Shown here: piece after piece, positions 8,981 through 18,766 of the stretch
How the letters are laid out: the number at the start of each line of letters is the position of its first letter
Numbering within the stretch: the stretch's first letter is position 1
Assembly: GCF_025490915.1 (NCBI RefSeq)
Contig: NZ_JANQBA010000008.1
Location: 55,162-119,161 of the forward strand
Direction of reading: 5' to 3'
DNA from: Lacticaseibacillus parakribbianus
GTDB taxonomy: Bacteria > Bacillota > Bacilli > Lactobacillales > Lactobacillaceae
DNA: 64,000 nucleotides
The notes under the pieces: model-generated
The model's input: the letters and a program-made list of their open reading frames with translations, nothing else
The model's database searches: none
Told to the model about the DNA's origin: nothing
Program-made: the position numbers and the translations under genes

Positions 8981-9876
8981 GTTTAGGCGTTTCCGCAATC
9001 GGGCAGGGCCTCTTGTACGGGCTGCTCGGCGTCGGGCTGTTCCTGACGTTTCGCATCCTGGATTTTCCGGACATGACGGTTGAAGGAACCTTTCCCTTCG
9101 GCGCCGCCGTCGCGGTGGCGGCCATCACCCACGGGGTTCACCCGGTTGTGGCGACGCTTTTGGCGATGCTGGCCGGGATGCTGGCCGGGCTGACCACCGG
9201 GCTTTTGTCCACCAAGGGCCACATTCCGGTGCTGTTGGCCGGGATCCTGGTGATGACCGGGCTGTTTTCGATCAACCTGCGCGTGATGGGCCGGGCGAAC
9301 CTGTCGCTGCTCAATCAGCGCAACCTGTTTGACAACCCGTTTCTCAAGTCGCTGCCGGTTTACGCCGACAGCGTGGTGGTCGGCGCCGTGGTCTGCACGG
9401 TGGTCGTCGCGCTGTTGATCGCCTTTTTGAACACGCAGCTCGGCCAGGGCTTCATCGCCGCCGGGGATAACCCGACGATGGCGCGGAGCCTGGGCATCAA
9501 CCCGGCCCACCAGCAGGTGCTGGGGCTGACCATCGGCAACGGGCTGATCGGCCTGTCCGGCGGCCTGATCGCCCAAAACAACGGCTATGCCGACGTCAAC
9601 ATGGGCATCGGCGTGATTGTCATCGGCCTGGCCGCCATCATCATCGGCGAGGTGGTCTTCGGCCAGCTCAGCTTGAGCCAGCGGCTGGTTGCCACGGTGC
9701 TGGGCAGCGTGTTGTACCGCTTCGTGCTGCTGATCGTGCTGAAGCTCGGGTTCGCCCCGGACGACCTCAAGGTGATTTCCGCCGTCGTTTTGGCCGTGGC
9801 GATCGCCGTGCCGCAAGTCGAGTCGCGCCTGCGCATTCGCCGGGTGCTGAGAAACGGGGTGACCAACAATGGCTGA
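8977..9876 (+). CDS. trpY: ABC transporter permease, TrpY-like
   Basis: 299-aa multi-TM permease (LivH-like), ATGA overlap with trpX. Confidence 0.85.
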   Translation: MSLGVSAIGQGLLYGLLGVGLFLTFRILDFPDMTVEGTFPFGAAVAVAAITHGVHPVVATLLAMLAGMLAGLTTGLLSTKGHIPVLLAGILVMTGLFSINLRVMGRANLSLLNQRNLFDNPFLKSLPVYADSVVVGAVVCTVVVALLIAFLNTQLGQGFIAAGDNPTMARSLGINPAHQQVLGLTIGNGLIGLSGGLIAQNNGYADVNMGIGVIVIGLAAIIIGEVVFGQLSLSQRLVATVLGSVLYRFVLLIVLKLGFAPDDLKVISAVVLAVAIAVPQVESRLRIRRVLRNGVTNNG

Positions 9877-10627
9877 GGCTCAGCTGCAACTGCAACACGT
9901 CCAGGTCAACGTCGCGGTCGGGGAGGCCGTGCGACCGCTGCTCAATGACATTTCGCTGGCCGTGGCCCCGGGCGATTTTGTCACGGTGCTGGGCAACAAC
10001 GGCGCCGGCAAGTCGACGCTGTTCAACGCGATCACCGGCGACAAGCCGCTGGCCGGCGGCACCGTCACGCTGGCCGGCACCGACATCTCCCGCCTGAGTC
10101 CGGAAAAACGCGCCAGGCTGATCGCGCGGGTCTTCCAGGATCCTAAGATGGGGACCGCCCCGCGCATGAGCGTCGCCGAGAACCTCGCGCTGGCCACGCG
10201 CCGCGGGGCTCGACTGACGCTGGCGCCGCGCAACCTGCGGGGGCAGCTCGCCGCCTTCAAGCGGTTGGCCGCCGAAACCGGCAACGGCCTGGACGCCGCG
10301 CTGGACAAGCCGACCGAGCAGCTGTCCGGCGGCCAGCGCCAGGCGCTGAGCCTTCTGATGGCCACGATGCGCCGCCCCGAGCTGCTGTTGCTCGACGAAC
10401 ACACCGCGGCGCTTGACCCGCATACCAGCGCTGCCATCATGGCGCTGACGTCGCAGATTGTCGCCCGTGAGCACCTGACCTGCCTGATGATCACCCACCA
10501 GCTGGAGGATGCGCTGAAATACGGCAACCGCCTGATCGTGCTGGACGCCGGGCGCATCGTCGCCGATTACGACCAGGCGGCCAAGGCCAAGTTGACCCAG
10601 GCCGACCTGCTGCAGTACTTCGGCTGA
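9869..10627 (+). CDS. trpZ: ABC transporter ATP-binding protein, TrpZ-like
   Basis: Walker A GNNGAGKST, signature LSGGQRQALSLLMA, Walker B LLLLDEH. Confidence 0.87.
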   Translation: MAEAQLQLQHVQVNVAVGEAVRPLLNDISLAVAPGDFVTVLGNNGAGKSTLFNAITGDKPLAGGTVTLAGTDISRLSPEKRARLIARVFQDPKMGTAPRMSVAENLALATRRGARLTLAPRNLRGQLAAFKRLAAETGNGLDAALDKPTEQLSGGQRQALSLLMATMRRPELLLLDEHTAALDPHTSAAIMALTSQIVAREHLTCLMITHQLEDALKYGNRLIVLDAGRIVADYDQAAKAKLTQADLLQYFG

Positions 10628-10695
10628 GGCTAACCGAGTTACGCCAGAAGCGGCCGCGTCGTGCGGTCGCTTTTTGGTGGCCAGAAAGGAGCAGT

Positions 10696-11154
10696 ATGAC
10701 CGAACAGGAGTTGCAGGCGCTGGTGGAAAACATTTCGCAGACCTGGTTCCACCGGCCGTTCGTCAACCGCGCCACGTTCAACCGTCGGCTCAAAACCACC
10801 GGCGGCCGCTTCATGCTGGCCAGCTCTGACTTGGAGTTCAACCCCGCGCTGTTTGCCGCGGCCGACCGCACGGTGCAGGTGGGCATCATCAAACACGAGC
10901 TGTGCCACTACCACCTGTATCGACTGCACCGTGGTTTTCGCCACCAAGACGCCGACTTCAAGGCGCTGCTGGCGGCCGTGGCCGGTCTGCGCTACGCCCC
11001 GCGGCTGACCCCGCCGTCACCACCGCGCTACGTCTACGCCTGCACCGCCTGTGGCCTGCGCTACCCGCGGCAGCGCCGCATCGACCTGCGCCGGCTGCGC
11101 TGCGGCCGCTGTGGGGCCCGGCTGCGGCTGGTCAGCGGCCCCAACCCGGGGTGA
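10696..11154 (+). CDS. SprT-like family protein
   Basis: HELCHYHLYRLHRGFRHQDADF metalloprotease-like motif, C-terminal Cys4 zinc ribbon (CTACG...CGRCG). Confidence 0.85.
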   Translation: MTEQELQALVENISQTWFHRPFVNRATFNRRLKTTGGRFMLASSDLEFNPALFAAADRTVQVGIIKHELCHYHLYRLHRGFRHQDADFKALLAAVAGLRYAPRLTPPSPPRYVYACTACGLRYPRQRRIDLRRLRCGRCGARLRLVSGPNPG

Positions 11155-11303
11155 CCCGGCCCGGTTGTGGAGGGCGAGGATGGCGGCCGACGCGGCGTGG
11201 GGCGGCGGCCAGGCCCGGGCGAAGCCCTTGCAGCCAAGCCAAACGAAGACCCGACCGCGGTGGTGATGCCGCCGCGGCCGGGTCTTCGTCAGTTCGTGGC
11301 CAG

Positions 11304-11765
11304 TCAGGGCCGCTTGCGCAGCGTCAAATTCTCCGTCGCATAGCCTAGGCTCGCGTAGAACTGCCGCGCGGCCTGATTGGCACCGAGGACGTCCAGCTGG
11401 ATGAAGTCGAGGCGCTGGGCCTGTTGCCAGGCCGCCACCGCCGCCATTAGCTGGCGGCCCAGGCCGGCGTGGCGAGCCGCCGGGGCGACGTAAAGCGCGG
11501 CGACATAGGCGAAGCGGTGTGGCACGGCCTCCGGCTCAACGCCGGTTTCGGCCGTGACCACCAGGGCGAACCCCTGCAGCTGCGCGGCCTCAGTCGCCAC
11601 CAGCACGGCGCTGGCAGGGTCTTGGCTGTAGTCGCGAAACAGTGCGGGGTCCGGCACGCTCAGCGGTCGCAACACCTGCGGCGCGAGGCTTGCCATCTCC
11701 TTGGTCAGTGCCTGGTACATGGCGGCGACGGCCGCCGCCTCGCTGGTCGTTGCGGGTCGTATCAT
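11304..11765 (-). CDS. GNAT family N-acetyltransferase
   Basis: LYVAPAARHAGLGRQLMAAVAAWQQAQ acetyl-CoA motif; ends at an inverted-repeat terminator around 11250-11291. Confidence 0.85.
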   Translation of the reverse strand: MIRPATTSEAAAVAAMYQALTKEMASLAPQVLRPLSVPDPALFRDYSQDPASAVLVATEAAQLQGFALVVTAETGVEPEAVPHRFAYVAALYVAPAARHAGLGRQLMAAVAAWQQAQRLDFIQLDVLGANQAARQFYASLGYATENLTLRKRP

Positions 11766-11774
11766 GAGGGCCTC

Positions 11775-12389
11775 CTAACGCCGGCGCCGGCGCTTGGCAT
11801 CGGTCAGCACCAGCCCGAGCAGCGGGGTCACCACCGCGGCCATGCCGGCCTCGGCGACCGCGTTGATTGCAAAGGCGGTGATGAGCAGCCACCCGAGGTT
11901 TTGGGCGTTGGCACCGGGCACCACCGCGTTGGCTCGGCCGGCGAAAAACAGCCAGGTGAAGGCGATGACCAACAGGGTGTTGGTCAAGGCCCCGCAGATA
12001 CCGGCCAGGCTCATTTTAAGGCCGGCCGCGCGGCGGTTGTCGGCCGCTTTGCTCAAGGCGGCGAACACCAATGCGGCGACGACGCCGACCGCCACGCGCG
12101 GTACAATCGCGATGACGGGGTTTTGGAAGAGTAGGAGGGTCATCGGGTCGGTGGCGCCGGTGTAGGCCTTGATCAGGCTGACAACGCCCCACAGCAGCCC
12201 GAGGCCGGCACCACCGCGAACGCCCAGCAGGACGCCACCGAGGATCACGGTGAGGTGAATGGTGGAAATCGCCGGCCACATCGGAAACAACCGGATGTAG
12301 CCGATCATCGGGATGTAGGCCTGCAGGATGATCAAGGCGCCGAACACGCCCAGGATGCTGATCAGGTAAGATGAGTTCTTGTGTGTCAT
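11775..12389 (-). CDS. ECF transporter S-component-like membrane protein
   Basis: Start MTHKNSSYLISILGVFGALIILQAYIPMIGYIRLFPMWPAISTIHLTVILGGVLLG; ggaggtgc SD; multi-TM. Confidence 0.8.
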   Translation of the reverse strand: MTHKNSSYLISILGVFGALIILQAYIPMIGYIRLFPMWPAISTIHLTVILGGVLLGVRGGAGLGLLWGVVSLIKAYTGATDPMTLLLFQNPVIAIVPRVAVGVVAALVFAALSKAADNRRAAGLKMSLAGICGALTNTLLVIAFTWLFFAGRANAVVPGANAQNLGWLLITAFAINAVAEAGMAAVVTPLLGLVLTDAKRRRRR

Positions 12390-12473
12390 GATGCACCTCC
12401 GTGTGCCAAAATTGTAGCAGACCGCACCGCGTTTGGCGAGCGCTGCGTCGCCCGGAAATATTACAAAAGTCGT

Positions 12474-12502
12474 TGACATTAGTCCGCACACCTAATATAC
12501 TA
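12474..12502 (+). promoter_or_regulatory. tRNA-Leu promoter
   Basis: TTGACA at 12474-12479 and TATACT about 17 nt downstream, immediately upstream of the tRNA. Confidence 0.8.
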
Positions 12503-12523
12503 TTTCTTGTGCTTATGAGTCAT

Positions 12524-12608
12524 GCGGGCATGGCGGAACTGGTAGACGCGCAAGATTAAGGATCTTGTGGGCATTGCGCCCGTGGAAGTTCGAGTCTTCT
12601 TGCCCGCA
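12524..12608 (+). tRNA. tRNA-Leu (anticodon UAA)
   Basis: Acceptor gcgggca/tgcccgc, anticodon arm caaga-ttaagga-tcttg, long variable arm, ttcga T-loop; CCA not encoded. Confidence 0.95.
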
Positions 12609-12612
12609 GCGC

Positions 12613-12645
12613 AGGTCGCAACCGATTACGGTTGCGACCTTTTTT
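12613..12645 (+). terminator. Terminator after tRNA-Leu
   Basis: aggtcgcaacc/ggttgcgacct 11-bp stem + T-run. Confidence 0.9.
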
Positions 12646-12753
12646 GTGCCGCGCCGCTGACCTGGGCCACGCGACCGGGCCTGGGGTGTGTGCCGCGGCC
12701 CAGACGCCAAAAAAATCCCGCCAGTCCGACTGGCGGGACGATGTTTTCGGCGG

Positions 12754-13980
12754 TCAGGCCTCGCCGGGCAGCTTCAGCACCGTGGCCATCAGGCTGGCGG
12801 CGGCGAACACGATGCCGATCACGACTAGGACGGCCTGGCTGCTGATGCCGATGAACAGCGAGACAATCGCCGGCCCCAGCAGGTTGCTCAACCCGGACCC
12901 CAGGTTCAGCGCGGTAACGCCGGTTTCCAGGTCCGCAGGCAGCAGGCTGGGGATGATCGCCGACAAGGGGCAAAAGCCGGCCATGCCGACCGCGTAGGCC
13001 AACAGCGGCAGGTACAGGGCCAACGCGTTGTGGCCCAAAAGCGGCGGCAGCAAAAGCAGCCCGAACGCCCCTAGCGAGCAGAAGGTGCCGGCGAAGGCCA
13101 CGACCGTTTTGCGCCAGCCGATGCGGTCGCCAATCCAGCCGAACAGGTAATCCAGCGGAATGTTGACCGCGTTGGCGACGCTCCAGGCGATCAGCCACTC
13201 GCTCAAAGAAAAGCCGAACTGGGCGAGGTACACCGGCACCACGATCACGAAGCCGAACTTGCCGATGTCGTTGGTCCCCTTGACCAAGACCCCGACGGCC
13301 ACGCGCCAAGACGTCGCGATGGTGCGAAGCTGGTGCCACAGCACGGCGAACAGGTTGGTGGCCGGACCGTTCACCGGCAGCCGGTCGCGGTTGACAACCA
13401 GCGCCAGCACCGCGCCGAGCCCGACGCCCAGCAGGCCGGCCCAGATCACATTGACCTCACCAATCAGGGGCATCAGCGCGTTGGCCAGCAGCGGCCCGAC
13501 GATGACGAAGCCGAGGGCAAAAAAGATCCAAAACCAAGACACCGCCTGGCCCAGCGTGGCCTTTTGGGCGCGGTAGTTGACCCACACCAGAAACGAGTAG
13601 GCGAACAGCGGGTAGGCGGCACCGCGCAGCGCGTATAGCACCAAGAGCCCCCAGGCGCTGTGCGTCGGCAGGGCCCACAAAAGCAGCGGCACGGTGGCCG
13701 CCACCGACACGCCGGTGCCCAGCCACATCATGCCGCGAACGCCGAGCAGCCGGGTGCCGACGCCGCTCATGCAGGCGGCGATGGTGACCACCAGGCCGTA
13801 GCAGGTGAAGACGGTGCTGGCAAACCCGGCGCCGAAGCCCTGGTGAATCAGGTAAGTCGAAAACCAGCTTTGCTCGATCGACGTGCCGAGGATGAAAAAG
13901 AACAGGCCGGCAAAGCCCCAGGCAATCTGGTGGGGTAGCCCCACGCGGTCGAGGCGAGCGGCAAATGTTGAGTCAGTCAT
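12754..13980 (-). CDS. MFS transporter (resembles RbtT/DalT/CsbX polyol permeases)
   Basis: 408 aa, 12-TM profile, MTDSTFAARLDRVGLPHQIAWGFAGLFFFILGTSIEQSWFSTYLI. Confidence 0.82.
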   Translation of the reverse strand: MTDSTFAARLDRVGLPHQIAWGFAGLFFFILGTSIEQSWFSTYLIHQGFGAGFASTVFTCYGLVVTIAACMSGVGTRLLGVRGMMWLGTGVSVAATVPLLLWALPTHSAWGLLVLYALRGAAYPLFAYSFLVWVNYRAQKATLGQAVSWFWIFFALGFVIVGPLLANALMPLIGEVNVIWAGLLGVGLGAVLALVVNRDRLPVNGPATNLFAVLWHQLRTIATSWRVAVGVLVKGTNDIGKFGFVIVVPVYLAQFGFSLSEWLIAWSVANAVNIPLDYLFGWIGDRIGWRKTVVAFAGTFCSLGAFGLLLLPPLLGHNALALYLPLLAYAVGMAGFCPLSAIIPSLLPADLETGVTALNLGSGLSNLLGPAIVSLFIGISSQAVLVVIGIVFAAASLMATVLKLPGEA

Positions 13981-14033
13981 GGTAAGCGGGATCTCCAGTT
14001 TCTTGGATTTCGTAAACGCTTCCTAATGTAGCA

Positions 14034-14062
14034 AAAAAGCCTCGCGGATTCAAGCGAGGCTT
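14034..14062 (-). terminator. Terminator downstream of the YkyA-like gene
   Basis: Minus-strand gcctcgcttgaatccgcgaggc followed by U-run. Confidence 0.75.
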
Positions 14063-14248
14063 GCGGATTGGGCGAGCTGATTGCGGGGTGGCCGCCAGGG
14101 TTGCCGCGAGGCGGTTGGCCTCGCGCCTCGGCTGGGCCCCGCGGCGCGTGTCGGTGACTGGCGCCGGGGCGTGTGGCCGAGGCTGCAGCCGAGTCGCGCG
14201 GCCGAGCGGGTGACCGGGGCGTGTCGCGAGGGGTGAGGCCGCCGCCGG

Positions 14249-14878
14249 TCAGTCCATTTTGGCGATGGCCTTGGCCAGGGCCTTGGCCTGGACGGTGACC
14301 GTTTGCAGGTTGGCCGTGACGATTTCGGCCTGCTGGGCCAGCGAGCTGTCGTACTGGTTCAGCCGCGTCAGCGCCGTGTCGATGTCGCCTTGGGTCTCGC
14401 TTTGGGCGACGGCGGAGAAAAATTCGCTTTCCGCGGTACCCAGCTCCTTGTAGTACGCGTCGAAGGTCTTGTGGTCGAGCTTGGCCAGCTTCAGGCCGTT
14501 CAAGGCGTCGCTCAACGCGGCGGTCGGCAGGTTCGCGTTGGTTTGGGTCCGGGCCTTGATCAACGTCGTGGTCGCGTGCTCAATCGCCTTTTGCGCCGTC
14601 TCCAGCCTCTGGTAGGCCGCATCGCGCCTTGTAATCAGCCGGGCGACGCTGCCCGTGTTTTTGAAGTCCTGCGTCGGGGCCTTTTGGTAGGCCTTTTGGA
14701 ACGTGGAGGGGAAGGCACTGGCGGCGGTCGTGATGGCGTCTAGCGCCTGATTTTCCTTGGCCACCTGGGTGATGACCGTCTGCGTGGCGTCTTTCATCTG
14801 CGCCTTTTGGTCGAACACCTTGGCCGAACAGCCCACCAGAATGCATAAGCTGGCGACAAGAACCGCGATTTTCTTCAT
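14249..14878 (-). CDS. YkyA-family putative lipoprotein
   Basis: Lipobox MKKIAVLVASLCILVGCSAK; coiled-coil-like body typical of YkyA. Confidence 0.78.
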   Translation of the reverse strand: MKKIAVLVASLCILVGCSAKVFDQKAQMKDATQTVITQVAKENQALDAITTAASAFPSTFQKAYQKAPTQDFKNTGSVARLITRRDAAYQRLETAQKAIEHATTTLIKARTQTNANLPTAALSDALNGLKLAKLDHKTFDAYYKELGTAESEFFSAVAQSETQGDIDTALTRLNQYDSSLAQQAEIVTANLQTVTVQAKALAKAIAKMD

Positions 14879-15065
14879 GATGAGCCCCCCTTGATTGCTT
14901 TAATCGTAGCCGATTTTGCGCGGAATTGCTAGCGCCTGTGCCGCAAAATAAAAACGCCACCATTTTGGCAATATTTATTCACAAATATTAACATAGACAC
15001 ATCGTATCCAGTTGGGTACCGAAACAGGGGTGGTATCCCCAAAAATTGCTATCGGTTCGCCAAAC

Positions 15066-15094
15066 TTGAATGGTTTCTTGGATGGTGCTAGAAT
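15066..15094 (+). promoter_or_regulatory. csp promoter
   Basis: TTGAAT-N17-TAGAAT with extended -10 TGC; about 100-nt 5' UTR. Confidence 0.65.
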
Positions 15095-15199
15095 TTAAGA
15101 GTACTTTTGAGCGGCGCGGCTTGGGGCAGTCTTCGACGCGGCCGCACCGCTCGATTGGGCAAGACGATCATGCGCATGGCGCAAGGAGGATGTTCACTC

Positions 15200-15400
15200 A
15201 TGGAACACGGCACAGTAAAATGGTTCAACGCAGAAAAAGGTTACGGCTTCATCACCCGCGAGGACGGGTCCGATGTGTTCGTTCACTTCTCTGCGATTCA
15301 AGGGGACGGCTACAAGACGCTTGACGAAGGTCAGGCCGTGACGTTCGAAGTCGAACAAAGCGACCGTGGGCCACAGGCGGTCAACGTCAACAAAGCCTAA
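15200..15400 (+). CDS. csp: Cold-shock protein
   Basis: [37 protein letters not shown]1/RNP2 motifs; SD aaggagg. Confidence 0.97.
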   Translation: MEHGTVKWFNAEKGYGFITREDGSDVFVHFSAIQGDGYKTLDEGQAVTFEVEQSDRGPQAVNVNKA

Positions 15401-15412
15401 TTGCCGTTAACG

Positions 15413-15446
15413 GCCTTGGCCGGGGGGAAACCTCCGGCCATTTTTG
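15413..15446 (+). terminator. Terminator after csp
   Basis: ggccggggg/cctccggcc stem + T5. Confidence 0.8.
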
Positions 15447-15540
15447 TGCGGCGCGGGACCACCGAAGGCAAAACCGGTTGCGCGGCCGGTCGCGATGCGG
15501 TAGCGTGGAGACACGGAAGCGGTTAGCAGACGGGAGGGTC

Positions 15541-16908
15541 ATGATGCGCAAAGAAATGATACAGGAATTAGGCAAGCTGGCGGGGCAATCGGCCTTCCAA
15601 AACATCGAGGCGCTGGAGGCAGAGGGCCGCAAGCGGCGGGCGGTCGTGCCGCTGGCGGGGCTGGGGCGGCGGCCGGTGATCGAGCGGGATCCGGTCGCCT
15701 TCATCGACGCCACGGAATCCAAGCTGATTTCCGCGCTGTTGCCGCAGCGCCACGCCCGAATGGCGCAAAGCCCGGCCGCCTTTTTCCGCGGCACCGCCGA
15801 GCTGATGGCCTACGACCTCAGCCACGAGGTCGCCTCGGGCATTCGGGTGCTGTGCTCAGGGGATGCGCATCTGCAAAACTTCGGCTTCTACGCGTCGCCT
15901 GAGCGCAACCTCTTGTTTGACCTCAACGACTTCGACGAGGCCGCCCCGAACCCCTTCGAGTTCGACGTCAAGCGGCTGGTGACCTCGGTCTACCTGCTTG
16001 GCGCCCAGAACCATTACGACGAAGCCGCGCTCGACCACCTGGCCGCCAAGGTGGCCAAGACCTACCGCAAGACGCTCAAAAAGGCCTTCAAAACCGGCGC
16101 CTTAACGCGCTTTTACGCCTCCAGCGCCGTGCGGGACCTGACCGCGGCCCTGCCGGATCAGGCGGATGTGGCCTTCGTCGAGCGCATCAGCGACAGGGCG
16201 CAAGGGCGCGACAACGAATCCGTGGTGGCCAAGTACACCGAGGTGGTCGACGGCCAGCTGCGCTTCAAGGTGGCGCCGCCGCGCTCCGCCCGCGTCTCCG
16301 CGACGACCCAGGCGGCCTTGGTCGCCGCGCTTGGCGACTACCAACACACCACCCGGGCCGACGTCGCGCTGCTGTTGGCCCAGTACCGCGTCACCGACCT
16401 GATTCGCCACAGCGTCGGCATCGGCAGCTTTGGCACGACCTGCTACCTGGTGTTGATGACCGGGCTGGGTGGCTCGCACCTGGTGTTGCAGGTGAAAGAG
16501 GCGCTGCCGCGCAGGCGCGAGCTGACCGCCGGACCGCGCGTCGACTTGGCCCGTGAGGTCAGTGAGGGCCAGCGCATCATCGCCGCCCAGCAGATTTTGC
16601 AAAAGGCCTCGGATCCCTTCTTGGGCTGGCTCAGCCTGGGCGACAAGAGCTACTACGTTCGCCAGTTCCGCGACATGAAGGAATCGATCGACGTGACCGC
16701 GCTGAGCTTCTCGCAGTTCACCGCGTATTGCCGCATCACCGGCTACCTGCTGGCGATGGCTCACGCCCAAAGCCCGACCGCGGCGATCGCCGACGGTTAC
16801 CTGAACCACGACTTCGACGGCGCCATTCAGCACTGGGCCAAGGGTTATTTGGGGCAGGTGATCGACGACTACGCGGCCTTCATCGCCCGTTACGCCCCGG
16901 CCAAGTGA
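15541..16908 (+). CDS. DUF2252 family protein
   Basis: FFRGTAELMAYDL, CSGDAHLQNFGFYASPERNLLFDLNDFDEA motifs; SD gggagg upstream of ATG 15541. Confidence 0.88.
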   Translation: MMRKEMIQELGKLAGQSAFQNIEALEAEGRKRRAVVPLAGLGRRPVIERDPVAFIDATESKLISALLPQRHARMAQSPAAFFRGTAELMAYDLSHEVASGIRVLCSGDAHLQNFGFYASPERNLLFDLNDFDEAAPNPFEFDVKRLVTSVYLLGAQNHYDEAALDHLAAKVAKTYRKTLKKAFKTGALTRFYASSAVRDLTAALPDQADVAFVERISDRAQGRDNESVVAKYTEVVDGQLRFKVAPPRSARVSATTQAALVAALGDYQHTTRADVALLLAQYRVTDLIRHSVGIGSFGTTCYLVLMTGLGGSHLVLQVKEALPRRRELTAGPRVDLAREVSEGQRIIAAQQILQKASDPFLGWLSLGDKSYYVRQFRDMKESIDVTALSFSQFTAYCRITGYLLAMAHAQSPTAAIADGYLNHDFDGAIQHWAKGYLGQVIDDYAAFIARYAPAK

Positions 16909-17093
16909 GCCGAGGCGCTGGCGGGGCGACCGCAGCCGGGGTCCCGCCGCGGCGGCAGGTCGGTGGGGTCGGACCGCGGCCAGCGGGTCGGGCGTTTTCA
17001 CAAGCGCCAGATTTGGCAACGCAGGGCTTGGCTCGTAGACTGAGCGTTGGGGCCGGCGTGGGTCGGCCGAGACCGAGTTGGGGAGGCCAAACA

Positions 17094-17492
17094 ATGGCAC
17101 AAGTCGAGTTGATGACGCTGAACGCGCGGCTGGCGGCCTACACGCCGCGGCTGGTGGTGACGGAGCCGGCGGTGGTGGCGCTGGTGTTTGCGCTGTCGAA
17201 CCGGTGGCGCGGCGACGTGGTGTACGAGGATCACGGCGGCGGGTTGGCGACCGCGCAGCTGACGGCCACCGCCTTTCACCAGGCCCTGGCCGCGCAGCTG
17301 GCGGTTGCGGTGCCGGGGGAGTTGACGCTTGAGGTGAATCAGGTCAAAAACGCGGCCTACTTCACTCAAGATGGTGAGGGGCTGCGCGAGCTGTTTCGCC
17401 TGGCGCCGGTGTACCGTCTGACGCTGGAACGGCCGCAGGCGCTTGAGCTGACCTGGCGTGGTCTGGCGGCGCGGCCGGGCGGCTGGCTGTAG
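17094..17492 (+). CDS. Hypothetical protein
   Basis: ATG 17094 with ggggagg SD; 132 aa MAQVELMTLNARLAAYTPRLVVTEPAVVALVF. Confidence 0.6.
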   Translation: MAQVELMTLNARLAAYTPRLVVTEPAVVALVFALSNRWRGDVVYEDHGGGLATAQLTATAFHQALAAQLAVAVPGELTLEVNQVKNAAYFTQDGEGLRELFRLAPVYRLTLERPQALELTWRGLAARPGGWL

Positions 17493-17507
17493 ACGGTTCA
17501 GGAGACA

Positions 17508-17546
17508 CAAAAGGGGCTGCAATCGGCTGATTGCGGCCCCTTTTGG
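17508..17546. terminator. Bidirectional terminator between convergent genes
   Basis: aaaaggggctgcaatcggctgattgcggcccctttt. Confidence 0.8.
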
Positions 17547-17548
17547 CG

Positions 17549-18604
17549 TCACTGCGCGGTGTCGTAGATGGTGTAGGTCGGATTGTTTTGATCCTTCCAG
17601 TTGAAGCCATGAGCGGTGTTTTGCGCGTTTTGCTTGGTGTTGTAGTTGTTAAGCACCACCGGCGAGAGCCCGAGCTCCTGCCGTGCGGCGTCTGAGACCT
17701 TTTGCAGGTCGGCCGTGGCCGGCACCTGGTAGGAGCCGCCGTTGATGTAGGCGCCGAGGCCTTGCAGAATCTGCTTGCGAATCGTGCCGGCCGCGCCGCG
17801 GTAGTTCTCGGCGATCGTGACCATTTCGTCGAAGGTCAGGTCGGTTCGCATGCTGGTGGTCAAGGAGGCCATCACGGACTTGTAGTTGGTCAAGGAGCTA
17901 GTAGACAAAAGCTTCTTAACAATCTGCGTGATCACTTCCTGCTGGCGCTGCTGGCGACCATAGTCACCCAGCGGATCCTCGTGGCGCATCCGGGCGTAGG
18001 CCAGCGCCTGGGTGCCGTTGAGGTGAGCCGGGCCCTTTTTGAACGAGCCATGGGCGTCGGCGTCGGTCCAGGAGAACTTGACGTTGACGTCGATGCCGCC
18101 GACCGCGTCGACAATCTTCGACAGCCCGGCCATGTTGACCAGCACGTAGTAGTTGATCGGCACCTCGATTAGGTCCTTGACGGCCTTGATGGCGGTGTCG
18201 ACCTTGCCGAAGGTGTAAGCGGCGTTGATCTTGGTGAAGCCGCTGTACATGGCCGTGTTGACGCTCACCAGGGTGTCGCGCGGAATGCTGTACATCGTGG
18301 TGCGTTTCTTCTGCGGGTTGATGGTGACCACGATCATCGAGTCGGTGCGGCCGGTGTCGGTGCGGCCGAACGCGCCGGTGTCCGTCCCCATGAGCAAAAT
18401 GCTGATGGGCTTGCGGTCGGCCAGGTGAACGGTGGCCTTTTTGGTTTCTTTGGTTTTGACGTACGTTGAATCCACCGCGGTTTTGGTCTGCGAGTACAGG
18501 CGCAAAGCGTAGCCGCCGACTAGCGCCAGCGCGGTCAGCGCCACCAAAAGCACGAGTTTAACGACCCGCCGGTGCGGCGGTGTCGGGGTGTTACTCCTAC
18601 TCAT
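17549..18604 (-). CDS. LytR-CpsA-Psr (LCP) family cell-wall polymer ligase
   Basis: Single TM then KPISILLMGTDTGAFGRTDTGRTDSMIVVTINPQKKRTTMYSIPRDTLV ... YARMRHEDPLGDYGRQQRQQEVI. Confidence 0.95.
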   Translation of the reverse strand: MSRSNTPTPPHRRVVKLVLLVALTALALVGGYALRLYSQTKTAVDSTYVKTKETKKATVHLADRKPISILLMGTDTGAFGRTDTGRTDSMIVVTINPQKKRTTMYSIPRDTLVSVNTAMYSGFTKINAAYTFGKVDTAIKAVKDLIEVPINYYVLVNMAGLSKIVDAVGGIDVNVKFSWTDADAHGSFKKGPAHLNGTQALAYARMRHEDPLGDYGRQQRQQEVITQIVKKLLSTSSLTNYKSVMASLTTSMRTDLTFDEMVTIAENYRGAAGTIRKQILQGLGAYINGGSYQVPATADLQKVSDAARQELGLSPVVLNNYNTKQNAQNTAHGFNWKDQNNPTYTIYDTAQ

Positions 18605-18766
18605 ACGGAAAGTCCTCCCACTGTAAGCTTCCTGTATTTTACTAGATTAACGCCTAAAAAGCTTCATTAAAGCGGTAAAGTAACGTAAATGTTAAGAAGT
18701 GATGCCACCAGCGGCTGGCTCGCACCGTCACGCCACTTGGCGGTAAGCCTGCCGTGACGGCGCCAC

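Noticed and set aside
13985-14030. cre (CcpA) site upstream of the MFS gene (tcgtaaacgctt)
   Set aside because: Too many mismatches to the consensus in the outer positions
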